A stretch of 64,000 nt of DNA from Rhinolophus ferrumequinum (Eukaryota; Chordata; Mammalia; Chiroptera; Rhinolophidae). The first letter of the stretch is position 1; each line of letters starts with the position of its first letter. The position numbers were made by a program, and so were the translations under genes. The stretch is from positions 43,930,187 through 43,994,186 of the forward strand of contig NC_046305.1 in NCBI RefSeq assembly GCF_004115265.2, given 5' to 3'. The notes beneath the pieces are model-generated. The model was not told where the DNA came from and searched no databases. It saw only the letters and a program-made list of their open reading frames with translations. Shown here one piece after another: positions 29,201 through 44,028 of the stretch.

Positions 29201-31255
29201 AAAACGCCAAACTCAGAGGATAAAAGGCGCAAAAATAAGCGTTGGTAATTAATTGAATCATCTACATTTTAAATGAAAAACTAAACATGCATACTGATGT
29301 GGTAGAATCGAACTGATCAATGCCAAATAAAGGTTCTGTGCCCGACGGTAGAAAGCTAGTGAGCTAGAAGGCAGGTCTTCCATGTGTCTCAGATTTAAAA
29401 CCAGATGCCTAGACTCCCTGGGGAGAGGTATCACCCTGTTTCTGGAGGTTAGGAAGGGGATCGGGGGCTTACCTGGCCTTGTCTAGGCTCCCCAGGCACC
29501 CCTGAAACACTCCTCCGACCTTCCACACACACCACTTCACAGCAGGCCTGGTCCTCATTGTGCCGGCTCTTGCCAGCGTTGATGACCCTGCCAAGCCAGA
29601 TGACCACATCAGGCTGGACACCAGACCAGGTCCTGGAATAACCCCCACCTTAGACATACACACTCTGGCCTGCTGGCCAAGCTGAGAAAGGTCATAGCCA
29701 CCTGGGATCCAGGCCAGAGGGAAGAGAAGGGAGGCAGGGCAAGGCACAGGGCATACTGTCTGGGTGTCAGGCCCCACCACCTTCTAGAAAAGACTGCAGC
29801 AGCACCTGCCTGCCTCAGGTCCTCCAACCCCTGGCAAAAGGGGCACCCCTAATGGTGCTGCCACGGGAAGGGGCCGGTTGGGGGCGCAGGAGGTTTTTCT
29901 TCCCTGCTTGCCAAGATTCTACATCCCATCCTGAAACCTAATCGACTCTTCTCATGCTTGGTGCACAGCACTCCACCCTCAGGATCACACCCACCTTTAT
30001 GCTAAAATGATCTAGTGAAAGTTTCTGCTGCTTTGGCAATGAGGAAGTGCTTCAGCCCAGATCCAGAAAGAGGAACTGAAATAAGGTAGAGGTGGAAGCC
30101 CACCTGAACTGCGCAGGAGCCAGTAACACCACCAACTCTTCCCAAATACTAGGAAGCTAAAGAGCTAGCGGTGGGGCCACGGGTCCATCAGCAACGACCC
30201 TCAGCGACCTCAGCGCCCCCCTCTCCCTCGGTGCTCCGCTTTCCCAGCACAGGCATTAAAAATACACGTCGCCTGGGAGCAAGCCGGCTGCTCCCACCGG
30301 GGGATCCACTTCCTTGCCTGGACAGCACAAGTCCACGTGCCGAGAGGCGTCCAAAGGGGACCCTCTCGCTCCCCCCGGCGCCCCCTGCCCCCGACCCAAG
30401 GGAAGTCCGCGGCCGCCAGGTGTCGCGGGCTATTTCTGGGTGTGGAGGGGGAGGGGAACCGTAAGAGGAACAGGGAACTGGGGCGCTGGGGTCGGGAAGT
30501 CCGGGAGAGAGTCTTCCTAGCCGCCACCTCCTCTATTAAAAGAGATCCCGTCTCCTTGAAACCCTTCTTCCCTTAGCCATTAAACTGCCGGGCTGCGACT
30601 GAGAACCGGGCTGCGACTGAGAACCGGCCAACTCATCCTTCGCGGGGCCCTCCGCCCTCCGGGCTGTCGGAGGGAACAAGGTCCCGAGGCGGTGCGGGTG
30701 AGGGTAGTCAAGGAGCTGGAAGGTCCTGAGGAAGGCTGCACCGACTGGAGAAAGGGCTGGGAAGAGGTGCGGCCCGCAGCCCAGAGGATAGCAAGGGTTC
30801 TGGGGAAAGGGAGCTGCTGGTACCCAGCGCAGCGAGAGGAACGCGCCCCAGCGCCCCGGATGCCGAGATGAGGAGGGGAGTGGGGGGTGGGGCTCCCATC
30901 CTGGTTAGGGTGCCCCCAGGGGCGCTCACTCGGCGTAGCCCGTGCTCCAGGGCAGGCGACGGCCGGTGTCCGGGGGACTTTGCACAGCCCGGCCAGCGTG
31001 GTCGTCAGCGCGTCGCAGTCCCCCGGGGCTCAGCTGCAGAAAGGTCGGTCGGGAGAAGCTCGCGCGAGCCTCTGCTGTCTTCGGGGGCGCCGTGCTCCCG
31101 CTCCCAGCCCTGGCGGAAGGGCTCTTGGGCACCTCTAGAGGGGCGGTGGGCAGCGCCGAGGTCGCGTTGGTTAGGTCGGGAGACTTGGGGCGCGGGGGCG
31201 GGGTGCCCCCTGAACTCACCAGGTGCGCCACGGCCGAGCGCACCCGGCTTAGCAT
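26239..31255 (-). CDS. PPM1J: PPM1J, PP2C-family Ser/Thr phosphatase (complete, 505 aa)
   Basis: PPM1J (PP2C-zeta) is a Mg/Mn-dependent protein phosphatase, reported as testis-enriched and able to act on UBC9. Ten minus-strand exons join in phase: 31255-30930, 29587-29473, 29006-28719, 28438-28326, 28058-27974, 27433-27315, 27114-27051, 26890-26783, 26666-26515, 26386-26239. The sum is 1518 nt, or 505 residues plus stop, equal to the human length as I recall it. The N-terminus MLSRVRSAVAHLVSSGG is followed by a Pro/Ser-rich segment and then the catalytic domain. Visible PP2C metal-site motifs are LFDGHAGGG, GDSR, GTDGLWDV and GSGDDISVF. The C-terminus is PLGGPGSYS. The gene lies in the same orientation as RHOC and is divergent from TAFA3. 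Confidence 0.97.
27560..27725 (-). repeat. MIR SINE in a PPM1J intron
   Basis: Contains ttaactcatttactgctcac and ttgtccaaagtcacacaatt. Confidence 0.65.
30590..30625. repeat. Perfect 2 x 18-bp tandem duplication in the PPM1J CpG region
   Basis: Unit gggctgcgactgagaacc occurs twice without change at 30590-30607 and 30608-30625, in PPM1J intron 1. Confidence 0.9.
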
Positions 31256-31370
31256 GCTGCCTCCCTGCCCCGCCCTCGGCCGCGGCCCCGCCCCAGGGTA
31301 GGCCCCGCCCCCTAGGGCTCGCGTAGGGCGGTGCTCGCTCCCGCCCGCTCTCCCCAGCCATTGGCTCCCG
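31256..31370 (-). promoter_or_regulatory. PPM1J: PPM1J CpG-island promoter: GC boxes and CCAAT box
   Basis: Upstream of the PPM1J start codon there are several CCCCGCCC-type GC boxes (31266-31312). A CCAATGG box on the minus strand lies at 31358-31364. There is no TATA box. The CpG-dense region extends across exon 1 and its intron from about 30180 to 31330. Confidence 0.65.
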
Positions 31371-34029
31371 GCGGGCAGGGTGGTTCTTCGGCAAAACTCC
31401 CTCCTGTTCTGGGCCACCCGGGAACCGCCCCACTGGCTCGCATCCTCTCCGCGCCAGGTTCTGGCTTCGCCCCGCCTCTGTTTCTTTAGGGGAAGAACGG
31501 TCGGTAGTTGTGGGATGGGGAGAAGGGAAACCCTATTTCAGCCGTGCCCTAGATTAGTTATCAGCTAGACTCTCCCGATTGTGACGCGAGGGTGCTGTCT
31601 CCTCGCCTTCAGTTCGTTGTGGCCAGGCTGCCTGGAGGGTGGTGGTGTTGATGACCTCAGAGCGAAACCGGGCGACTGCTGGGTGTGAAGCACCTGGTGT
31701 GACAACACCTCTGGCGGGGGCTGCTGGAGTGAGAGTGAGGGCGAACGAGCTGGGTGTGGTGTGGAGGTGGTGACCACGCAGGCTGGAGCCGACTATCCTG
31801 AATTGGGGGTAAGTTCTCGGGCTCCGTGAACACCACCTCGATCCGGGAGAGCGATTGCCACTCCGACTCCACTTTCTTTCTCAGGTCCCAATTTTCCCCA
31901 TATTTAGACCTCTGACCACAGCAGGACTAGTTAGTAAATATAACAACTACCATTCGTTGAGGACTTACTACGTGGTAGGCTCTCTGCAAAGTACTTATCG
32001 TATATTAGGCCATTTATACTGCACACCAACCCTTCAAGGTGGGGTGTTTTTTTTTTAAAACCGACGACGCTCCTGTCCTTTTACGTGACTTGCCCCAAGA
32101 GGTCACACAGCCAATGAGAAATTCATACCCGTGTCAGTTTCCAGACGTCCAAATCCGATTCTATCTTAAGAACCAAGATGATTTGTCGAGATCAGGGAGG
32201 AAGGGTTAAGAGGGAGGTGAATGGTAGAGAGAAGAGTGGAGGTTCCTCCTCTCCCACCCTCCCGCCTCCTTCAAGGCAGAGGCTGAGAGCAGTCTGGGGA
32301 TGCTGAACAAATTATGTGGCTGCCGCCAGGGGGAGACAGAGGCCAGTCTAAGCTTCCTGCTTGAAAGGGGAAGAGTGGTATCCGTGAATTGATCACTAGG
32401 CCTCCACAGACACCTACTACCCCACCCACTGTCCAAATGGGGACAAGGCCCTTGTGGCCCTAAGGCAAATCGGGGGTAGCCCTCAGGGACCACTGGGCAC
32501 CCAGTTCATGGTTGGAACTCCACTGCTGGGCTTTGGGGGCAGGGTGCTTCCTAACTAGGACCTTCTCTGTTCCTGGCTAAACTGCACCCCCAGCAGGGGT
32601 GGCTTTCCTGGCAACTTCCAAATAAAAATCTCATAGTGATCATTCAGGTTTTTAGACTTGCTATAATTGTGTCTGCACTCTGGGCAGAGAGAGCCAGAGA
32701 AAAAGAAGTCATAAGAAAAAAAAAATCAGTCCCCAGGCACACAGAGTGGCACGGGCAGATAGGCACATAGAGAACATGCTTCTGCTATGGGTATTTCCCT
32801 TCTGTTTGAGAAAAACTGGAACCAGCGCTCAGATTCATGGCATAAACAGCAGCAGCAATCCAAAGACTGAAGAAAAAAATATAACATCCTGGCTATTTTT
32901 ATTATTTAGTGTTTCTGGGACAGTTTGCCTACCACTTCTCTGTGTCACCCAGCTCCCTAATTCCTGCTCTTCACAGCACCCAGCATGGTGTGGCTGCAAG
33001 TGGGCCAGAGAGCCAGGGCCCAGAGACCCCCTAGCTCCAGCACCAGACGGTCAGTAGGGATGTCAACAGTTCTCTTGGGCTCCAGAACAGCCCCCCGTCA
33101 TAGCCAAATCCTCCACTCCCTGAATCTCTCACCTCCTGTTCTTGGCATCGTCACACCTCCTCCATCCTCAGACTGCCCCCTGAACCTGACGAGAAAGCCA
33201 TCACCTCTACTCTTTCCTGAGGCAGCAGAGTGAGAAGGGAAAAAGGGCCAGGAAGTGGGAAGAAGCAGACTTGTGGGATATTCTCCTCAGCTGAGAACCG
33301 AGATTCTGTTCGGTGGCTGGCCCTACCAGGGGGGTGAGACCTCAGCTAGGGACGGGGATTGCACATTCTCAAGACAGAACCCTTCATCCCCCGTGGGCCA
33401 CATGCCATGGCTCAGAGCTCAGAACCAGGCTTCTTCCCCTTGTACCTCCCCTCCCCATGACCCCAATCCAAAAGCCCTCTTGTTCAGAGACAAATTCACA
33501 GACCACCTCCTCCCATGTGTCTAATACTTTCACATCCAAAATCTTACCCTGTAAAGAATTATAGAATTGTAATTATACTGCAATTTTTATGATGAAGAAA
33601 CTGGGTCTCAGAGTTTGGTTCCCAAGTTGGGATTCACATCCCTCATCCATAGGGACCAGCATATTGTAGCCCTCCTGCCTGCCCTGCCCTAGTCCTTCTC
33701 ACCCCTGAGGACACCACTCCTAGGGTACAGATCATTTGCTATTCCCTCCTGGATTTTAACATTTTAACAGCAGAGGGCTAACATGTCATTAAGAAGAGGG
33801 TTATTAAAGAGAATTTTGTGCAATGATGGGAATATTCTTTATTTTTTCCGCCCAATACAGTAGTCCTCGCTACATGTAGCTATGGAGCACTTGTAAGTGC
33901 GAATGAGAAACTCAATTTTTAAATTTTACTTAATTTCTGTTCAAATAACCACACATGGTTAGTGGTTGCCGTGTTAATATCGTTCTAGAATCCTCAAGGC
34001 TCAAGTCCCCTGAGGGTCAGCGCAATCAC
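31371..34029. other. PPM1J-TAFA3 divergent intergenic region
   Basis: No protein-coding gene is recognised. A MIR lies at about 31935-32170; the remainder looks unique. The two flanking genes are transcribed away from each other with about 3 kb between their CpG islands, so this may hold shared regulatory sequence (inference). Confidence 0.5.
31935..32170 (-). repeat. MIR SINE
   Basis: Contains ccattcgttgaggacttact, gtgacttgccccaagaggtc and agacgtccaaatccgattct. Confidence 0.65.
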
Positions 34030-34700
34030 TCCTCGCGCTCAGTCCCCGCCACCTCCCGGCAGCCCCAAGACCTGGAGAGTTTTGAGGACCTCTCTGAGTG
34101 ACCCAGCCTGCACCGGGGAGATGTTCACCCTTACGCAACCTCTCATCTGTGGTCCTGCCTCGGCCGCCAGGGGCCGCTACGCCCGGCTGCGCCCGCAGCC
34201 CGCCAGGCCGAGTGCTGTGCGCGGCGCCCTGCGCTGTCCCGGAGGAGGTGGCGGCGCCCGCGCGGGGCTGGAGGACGGGGGCGGCCCCCCGTGACGAAAA
34301 GGAGGCGGCGGCGGCAGCTGCACGTTCCTCGGTCTGCCTGCGGGCGGGAGCCTCGGAAGGACCCCGGTTGAGCTCCGCCGAGCGGCCTGGCGGGCCCGAA
34401 GCTCCCCCATGCCCACAGTGGGGCCCGGCACGACTGTGATGCCAGCTTGGCCGGAGCGCCGACGCCTCCGGGACGCAGCAACTTGGTGAGGGGTACAGGG
34501 CCCCGGACTAGACAGCACGCAAACTGGGCGCTCCCGCCGGGAGTCTTGGTCGCAGCTCAGGGGCGAGGAGAACTTCAGGCCGGTGGGTCTATCTGTGGCA
34601 CCGCCGCGGAGCAGGTAGGTCCCAGGGGTGGGGCTCGGAATTTGGAGGACGGAGTGGGCGCGGGAGTGGGGGCGGGGCGGGGAAGGGGATGCGGGAGAAA
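34030..34700 (+). promoter_or_regulatory. TAFA3: CpG island, probable TAFA3 promoter and noncoding exon 1
   Basis: CpG-dense, GC-rich block 2.6 kb upstream of the TAFA3 start-codon exon. A strong donor (GGAGCAG|GTAGGT) at 34614/34615 fits the end of a noncoding first exon. Several open frames overlap here in different frames and on both strands, as expected for GC-rich sequence with few stops, so I do not call any of them coding. The transcription start was not located. Confidence 0.6.
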
Positions 34701-36114
34701 GCAGGGAAAGCTTCAAGGTTCTTGTGGTTCCCATCCTCAACTCCCATGCTAGTATGCTGGCTGCCAACTCCCTCACCACAGCCTGGATTGGGGTTGGGGG
34801 GGAACAGGCTGGGGAATTGAGGCAGGAGTATGAAAGTGGGAGAACAAATCCCAGAAGCTTCCTTCTCCAGCTCTCTCTGACGGAGGGAGTAGAATGCCAG
34901 AGAACCCATCCCAAAGGCCCCGCACCCCAGGTCTTTTGGCTCTTGGGCTTCATAGGAGAGATGGGAGAGTTGGGCTGGAGGGTATGGCTGCTCATAGAAA
35001 AATGGGATGGGAACTGCCTGGGAGCAGACAAAGCTGCGTTTATAGTGATCAAACTGAAGGTTCCTGATGGAGACAGGGAAAAGGAGATCCCAACTCAGAG
35101 AGGAGGTACGTCTAGAAAGGTAGGAAGCTCTCTGCCCACCAAGCATACCCAATCCCAGGGTACAGGCACCACTTCCTGTGCCCGCTGTGGTCCTCTCTGG
35201 GCTCTCACTCCAGTGCTAGGACCAGGGTTCTCCCTCCTGCCTGGGCCTACCGGGGCCTCCCACCATCCGACCTGCCTCAGTCCTCCTCCCTTTGGAGGCT
35301 GAGGGAGAAGTGTTGGGGAGAAATGGAGAAGCTGTTGGGGTTGGGGTCTCTGGAGTACCCCCATTCTAGCCTTCTGGAGTGGGAATGGGGGTGAGGGTGG
35401 CAGTTGAGCACTCTCCACCTCTCCACGCGAGTCCAAGAAGCAGGTGCGAGCGGCTAGGAGGTGGTGGAAGCAGAGGATTGAGGACCTCAGGGCTTTTTCC
35501 CAGGTGCCTCTTTGAGCAGCCTCCTGTCAGATTTGGCTCAGGAACTCTACCCTGACCTTCAGCTCCGACCCGAGGCCATAGAGGCGACAGAATTGGTTCT
35601 TAGACACCTCCTACCACCAGCCCTGCTTCCCTCCTGGGCCAGAGAAACTCCCTCAGCTACTCTTCTCAGCTTCACTGCCCTACGTGTTCCCCGTCTGCAA
35701 GGACCCCTGCAAAGTCCCAAGGCAGAGAAGAGACTTCCCCCTGCCCTGGCACCTTGGGGAAGAGCTTCAGAATTGGGCTCTGCTTCAGTGCCCAGCCCAC
35801 CCTCCTTGCCTTCCCTCAGGCTCCTCTTCACCCCCTGCAGGGCCATGGGCTTCCTGTGTCCCTTACAACCCCCCAAGAGTCTTTCCTAGTTGCCAGGTAG
35901 GAGGTAGGTGAGTGAGGAGACAATTGAAGAGGGGTAGTAGAGGGAGTGAACAGAGATCCAGCAGCCTGTCGAAGGGAGCAGCCAGGTCCTGGCATTTGGT
36001 TTGACCTCTGGTTCCCCAGCACCGTGCTGGCACCTGAGGTTGCCCAGCAATGCCCCAGGGGCCCAGCAGTGCAGCAGAGGGAGGGGGCAGCCCTTCTATG
36101 CCCAGCAGCTCCCA

Positions 36115-36178
36115 GATGCTCTGTGCCTCTGCTTTCCTGGGATTCCGATGCTCTGTGCCTCTGCTTTCCTGGGATTCC
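36115..36178. repeat. Perfect 2 x 32-bp tandem duplication
   Basis: The unit starts gatgctctgtgcctctgctt and ends gggattcc. The copies at 36115-36146 and 36147-36178 are identical. It lies in the inferred TAFA3 intron 1. Confidence 0.9.
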
Positions 36179-36399
36179 CTCCGTTTCTAGTCCATCCTCT
36201 GGGTTAGACAGGGGAGGCCCGAACCACAGAGCATGGAGAAGGAGAAGGAAAGGGGAAGACAGCAGAAGCAAGATAGTGCTGTGGGAATAGGGCAGGTGGT
36301 GCTTCTGGGCTCTGGGCTCTGCCACCCACATGCTGCCTGCCCTTGGGCAGGTCATTTGCCCTTTATTAGCCTCGGTTCCATTTCTTCCTTTCAAAATTT

Positions 36400-36840
36400 A
36401 AATTTGTTTAAATTGAGTTGCTAGGACATTCTCATGGTTCAAAACCCAAAATGTAAAAGAGCGATGGGGACAAAAAAAAAGTCTCCCTCTACCTTTATCT
36501 CCCAGCCAACCAGTTCCCCCTTCTTGGTGGCAGTCAATATTATTAGGGTTGCTTTTTTTATTATCTTTTTTACATTTTCCAGAGCTAGCTTAAGCATAGT
36601 TGAGCAACACGTATAATCTCTCCCTTTTACACATTTTTTTGCACACCATCTTGCACTTTGCTTTTTTCCCCTTAACGGTGGACTATGGTTAGAGATCATT
36701 GCATGCGTCGGTACATAAAGTGTTTCCTCATTCTTTTTTTACAGCTGCCTGGACGGGACTGCATTTGTACAGATGCTTCCCAATGTATTTAGCCAGTCCT
36801 TGTCTGATGGTTGTTCAGGTTATCGCCAGGCTTTTTGAGT
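36400..36840 (+). mobile_element. L1/HAL1-like 3' fragment in TAFA3 intron 1
   Basis: Includes catggttcaaaacccaaaat, gagatcattgcatgcgtcgg and ttttttacagctgcctggac, which resemble the 3' part of old L1/HAL1 elements. Diverged; subfamily unresolved. Confidence 0.5.
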
Positions 36841-37269
36841 ATCAGTTTGCTCATCTGTAAAATAGGTCTAAATAATCCCACTTTGAAGGACAGCGATGAA
36901 GGATTCAAGATCGTGTTTGCTAAGTGCCTGGGTCAAGTGCTCCAAAAATGGGCGTCAGCACTGTTGTCCCTCTCCTGTCACAGTCCTCCGTGGGACCATG
37001 TCTGGTTCATCCTTCAAGACCCCTCCTCCAAAAAGCTTTCTGTGTTTTGCCCAGCAGGACAGTCTTCCTGCTCCCTTTCCTGTGAGGAAAGCACTCACTA
37101 CTTCCTACATTGACTTTGTGCCAGGCTGAGAGCTGCCTAGGGACAGGGTGTACACGCTACCCACCTCTGTGCCTCCCAGAGCTCATGGCACAGAGGCACT
37201 GGCACTGGGCACTGAGAGTGGTGGGGTTGCTGCCTGGAGTCAAGCAAGGTGTGCCCTTCTCTCTGCAGG

Positions 37270-40300
<3,031 letters not shown>

Positions 40301-40974
40301 CTCTTGGGGTCAGAGCCTGGACAGAACAGCTTGACTGAAACACGGATGGAAGTGTGGTACCTGGTTACCAGCCAGCAAGGATGGAGGTTCCCGTACCTGG
40401 ACACACGGCCCCTGCCAAATGCAGCAGCAGTCTTTCCAGGGGCATTTCAGTTAAGCTGGTCAGTGGATATGGACAGATTTCCAGCCACATACCTAGTGTT
40501 GTGCTGGGCTTTCCTGGGAGACACAGAAGAAGGTGTCCCCTGCCCTCAAAGAATGTCCTGTCAAGTTGGAGAGTTGACGAAAGACAATTTAGATCATTTA
40601 GGTAAAGGTGTGTGGTATCAGATTGTGGCTTCTGGGCCACGGGCTGTGGGCATGCTGGCGGTTTGGGGATGAGGCTCCCACAGCTCTTCAGCTACCCCCC
40701 ACCACAGGGCACAGAGACAAGTGGTCACAGTCACCACCCACCTCCCTCGCTCACATCAGCCTGAATCCCCAGCAAGCTGCTAACATGTTGAAGGAAAACA
40801 CACTCGCCTTTTGTCCAACTGGCTCTGCCTCCTTTGGATGGGACTGGCGTGACTTGGGGAAGGAATGCAGAGATGAAGCCAAACAACTTGCCAGCGAAGC
40901 TTCTTCAGAGGCATGGCTTGGTTTAGGCTGTTCATTGGCTATAAGATGGACAGGACCTTAAAATCACTGCTATC

Positions 40975-41115
40975 CAAGCACCTCAGGTTTCTGTTTGTTT
41001 GCTTGTTTGAACAGATGAGGAAACTGAGTCCCAGAGAGGTGAGGTGATTTGCCGAAGGCCTCACAACCTGGGCCTCCAAATCTCTAAGCCTGCGGACCTT
41101 TCCGTTTAGCCTGGA
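40975..41115 (-). repeat. MIR-type SINE fragment
   Basis: Contains agatgaggaaactgagtccc and gaggtgaggtgatttgccga. Confidence 0.6.
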
Positions 41116-42075
41116 TGTGGGATTCCAACATGGGCCTTCCATGTGTTGTTTTTTTGTTGTTGTTTGTTTTCTTAAGAACAGGAACCTGCAAAGAACGGTT
41201 GGGCAGCAGCAACATTTTTCTCAGGAGATTCTAGAGCAGGAACTTTTTACGAGGTCACTGTTCTCCTATCAGAAATAATCCAGAATACCTACACACCAGG
41301 ATGTGAGGCCACTGGGTCTCCATTCTGTCCTCAGCTCAAAGCATTTCAAACAGGCCCCATGATAGCCCAGAGGTCACTCATCCCGGTAACAACTAGGGTA
41401 CTCTGAGCTGGCAGCCCCATTGCTCACTCTGCCCCATCTCTTCCAGTCCTTAGTCTGTAACCCTCAGAGGCTCTGGCTCCAACAGAGGGCCTGGGTGGGG
41501 TGGGGTTCAGGGCTGCTCAGAGTCCTCTCCCTTCAAAGGCCAGGCAGGGCAGGAGGAGAGCCCCTGCGGGGCCGGATGGAGTGTCTGTCCAGGGTTGAGG
41601 GTTGGCACGGTCAGACTGACACAGGTTTCAGGGACTCAGAAACGGGTTACTTGGGTCTCTCATCAGTAAGAGAATTACAGCCTCAGTGACTGCTGGGTTC
41701 AGCTGGGATCACCAGGATTGCAGGGTATGGTGGGGGCCTTGAAGGGAGGGGTGTCAGTAGAGACCAACCTGGACGATGCTGAATTCTGACCCTCAGACAA
41801 TGGCTTGCGACTGAGTCTCAGCCCCTTCCATGCTTCTCTTCCTCCCTCCCCGTGCAGTAGAACCAGGACTGTTTGCCTCACTTCAGGGCTTATCTTGTTC
41901 TTGTTTGTGTTTTATTTTTGGTGGTGGGGTGAACAATGATGCCAGCTTCTCACTCGGCTGTAAGTATCCGAATTCTGATAACTTTGAATCTGCACCTATG
42001 GGGTCAGGAGGTGGGGTGGTCGAGGTGTAGCTCAAAGGTTGGCGTCACCTCCTTCAAGGCTGGCGAGTAGATTAA

Positions 42076-42277
42076 GGAGTTGGCAAACTTTTTAGAAAGC
42101 GCCGGACAGTAAATATTTTAGGCTTTGCAGGCCACATACAGTCTCTCCGGTGTATTTTTCTTTGGTGGTGTTTGTTTGTTTTTTTAAAAAAACTTTTAAA
42201 AATGTAAAATCTATTCTTAGCTTCAGGGCTGTACAAAACCAGGCCCCAGGCTTTTTTTGGAAGGTTGCCAACCCCAA
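42076..42277 (-). mobile_element. Old hAT-Charlie-type MITE
   Basis: Begins agttggcaaactttttagaa with cagtaaatattttaggcttt and gcaggccacatacagtctct, and ends aaggttgccaacccc. This is a diverged member of the family seen in the opposite orientation at 43.8 kb. Family name not certain. Confidence 0.55.
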
Positions 42278-43274
42278 TGGACCTTTGAAGCAGGCCATCT
42301 TTCATCTCTGCAGCTTACGACTGCTTGCCAGGCTCCTGGCCTGTCTTCCGTGCAGTGAGAACCTGAGCATGAGGTCTGGGCCAGGTTTTGTTTTTCTTCT
42401 AATGCTCCTTGAGAGATTGGTGAGTGAATTATTTAGGCTACAAATGAGACAGCTTTAGCAGTCAGACAATAAGAGCCTGCTCTTCTGGAGGCCAGGATGT
42501 GGGCTTCTCCACTCCCTCCCCACCCCTTGAGACTGTCCAGTAGGGAGGGAGAGAGAGAGAGGGCTTCAGCCACCTCCACATCTGCTATGTCCACAAGCTG
42601 CTGGGCTGTGAGCTGGAGGATGAACCTGAGAAGTAGGGATGATGCTGTAAAACCTCCCTCAGCCCCACCTTCCCCAGGCTGCCACCCGCCACCAGCCTCT
42701 GCCTCAGCCAAAGTCCAGGCTTCCTGACCCTCCCTGAGGACCTCTCATCCCTGCTATAGAGAAGACCTCTTTCCTTTGGCATATGCTGGAATCTGCTAAT
42801 TCATTTGTTTAACCTCTCAAAGCCTCCATTTCCTCGTAACTTATTCAGATATTTATTTGGTAGGCTTTGAGGGGTATCCTTTACATGGCCCGGGGAGCCC
42901 CACACAGAAGGGTCTGGTGGAGAAGGGAAAGTATCCCACCACCCAATAGTAGCTCCCTAGGGTCCTATTTCCAACTAAGTCAATATGTGTGCGCATTTTG
43001 CAGCTACTTCAATGGCAGTTTAGGAATGCAAATTAATTTTCCTGGAGCACCGGGGCTCCTGGAGTCTCCCTTTTCTCCCCTTAATCAGATGGGATCAGAT
43101 TTCCTGAAATTAGCTGGTGCCCCCACCCCCTTAGCTGGGATGGTTGCCAACTACAGGAGATCATGTGGCTAATTTCTGTGCCTCCTGCCACTTTCATTAA
43201 GGTCTGTGAGTGACATCCTAATTAATGGCCCCCGACAGTGGCCTAGCATTGACACTGCAGCTTCCTAAAATCAC

Positions 43275-43450
43275 AAGCTTAAAGCTAGAAAGGATTTTAG
43301 AGATCAGTTAACCAACTCCCTTACTTGACAGATAAGGAAATGGAGGCTCAGAGAGGTTAGGCGATTTGCTCAAAGTCACACAGCAAGCGGGTGTTATGTC
43401 CTGCCCGGTGATCAAGATAGTGCTCTTTACTACACATTGCCTCTTTACTC
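43275..43450 (-). repeat. MIR-type SINE fragment
   Basis: Contains gataaggaaatggaggctca and tttgctcaaagtcacacagc. Confidence 0.6.
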
Positions 43451-43807
43451 CAGTACAGATGAAGAGGCTGCAAAGAAGGCAGGATTTAGCAAGGATGGCT
43501 GTGAAAGAGGCTCATTCTAAAATCACCCAACCCTGTGAGTACAAGGGACAGAATGAAGAAGAATGGAAAGCATTTAGAGATACACACACAGAAAGAGGGA
43601 AGTAAAGATAAAAAGGAGGGATTGCACTCACTCATTCGGAAGAACATCAAAACACTAAAGCACAGCACAAAATAATTTGAACAAAACCAATGCCACATCC
43701 CAAACAGTTCATTTTTGTCCTTTTTGGAGGAGACAGAATAGAAGCCCTATTCACCTTTGGAAGGCCGGTGAAGCCAGTCTTAATGGCTTCTGGGTTCTTT
43801 AGACCCT

Positions 43808-44028
43808 AGTGTGGAGGTCTGCAAACTAAGGTGTGTAGGTCAAATCTGGTCCACTGACTCGGTAAATAAAGTTCTATTGGACTGTAACTGCTCATTTGCT
43901 TATTATTGTCTATGACTACTTTCCTGCTATGACAGCAGAGCTGACTCATTGCAAAGAGACCATATTGCCTACAAGCCCTAAAATATTTACTGCTGGACTC
44001 TATAGAAAACTTTTGCCAACCCCTGCCC
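43808..44028 (+). mobile_element. Old hAT-Charlie-type MITE
   Basis: Begins ggaggtctgcaaactaaggt, includes ggtaaataaagttctattgg and ttattgtctatgactacttt, and ends aacttttgccaacccctg. Flanking ccctag on both sides may be remains of a target duplication. The AATAAA inside belongs to the element. Confidence 0.6.

Larger units (their letters stand above)
34615..37268 (+). other. TAFA3 intron 1 (inferred)
   Basis: About 2.65 kb between the inferred noncoding exon and the start-codon exon. It holds unique sequence at 34.7-36.1 kb, a perfect 32-bp tandem duplication at 36115-36178, an L1-like 3' fragment at about 36400-36840, and MIR and L2 tails. A possible acceptor TTTTTCCCAG lies at about 35495-35504, so an extra noncoding exon cannot be excluded. 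Confidence 0.45.

Noticed and set aside
30926-31417. Open frame reading from upstream of the PPM1J start through exon 1
   Set aside because: Only the part from the ATG at 31255 matches PPM1J; the upstream part is the GC-rich promoter, open because stops are rare there.
34177-35052. Minus-strand open frame of about 290 codons over the TAFA3 CpG island
   Set aside because: No recognised domain, low-complexity Pro/Arg/Ser composition and overlapping frames on the other strand; explained by GC-rich sequence.
34628-35302. Plus-strand open frame of about 224 codons in TAFA3 intron 1
   Set aside because: No similarity recognised and no splice signals in a coding arrangement; probably chance.
43863-43869. 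AATAAA as the TAFA3 polyadenylation signal
   Set aside because: It is part of an old hAT MITE consensus and lies 3.5 kb past the stop.
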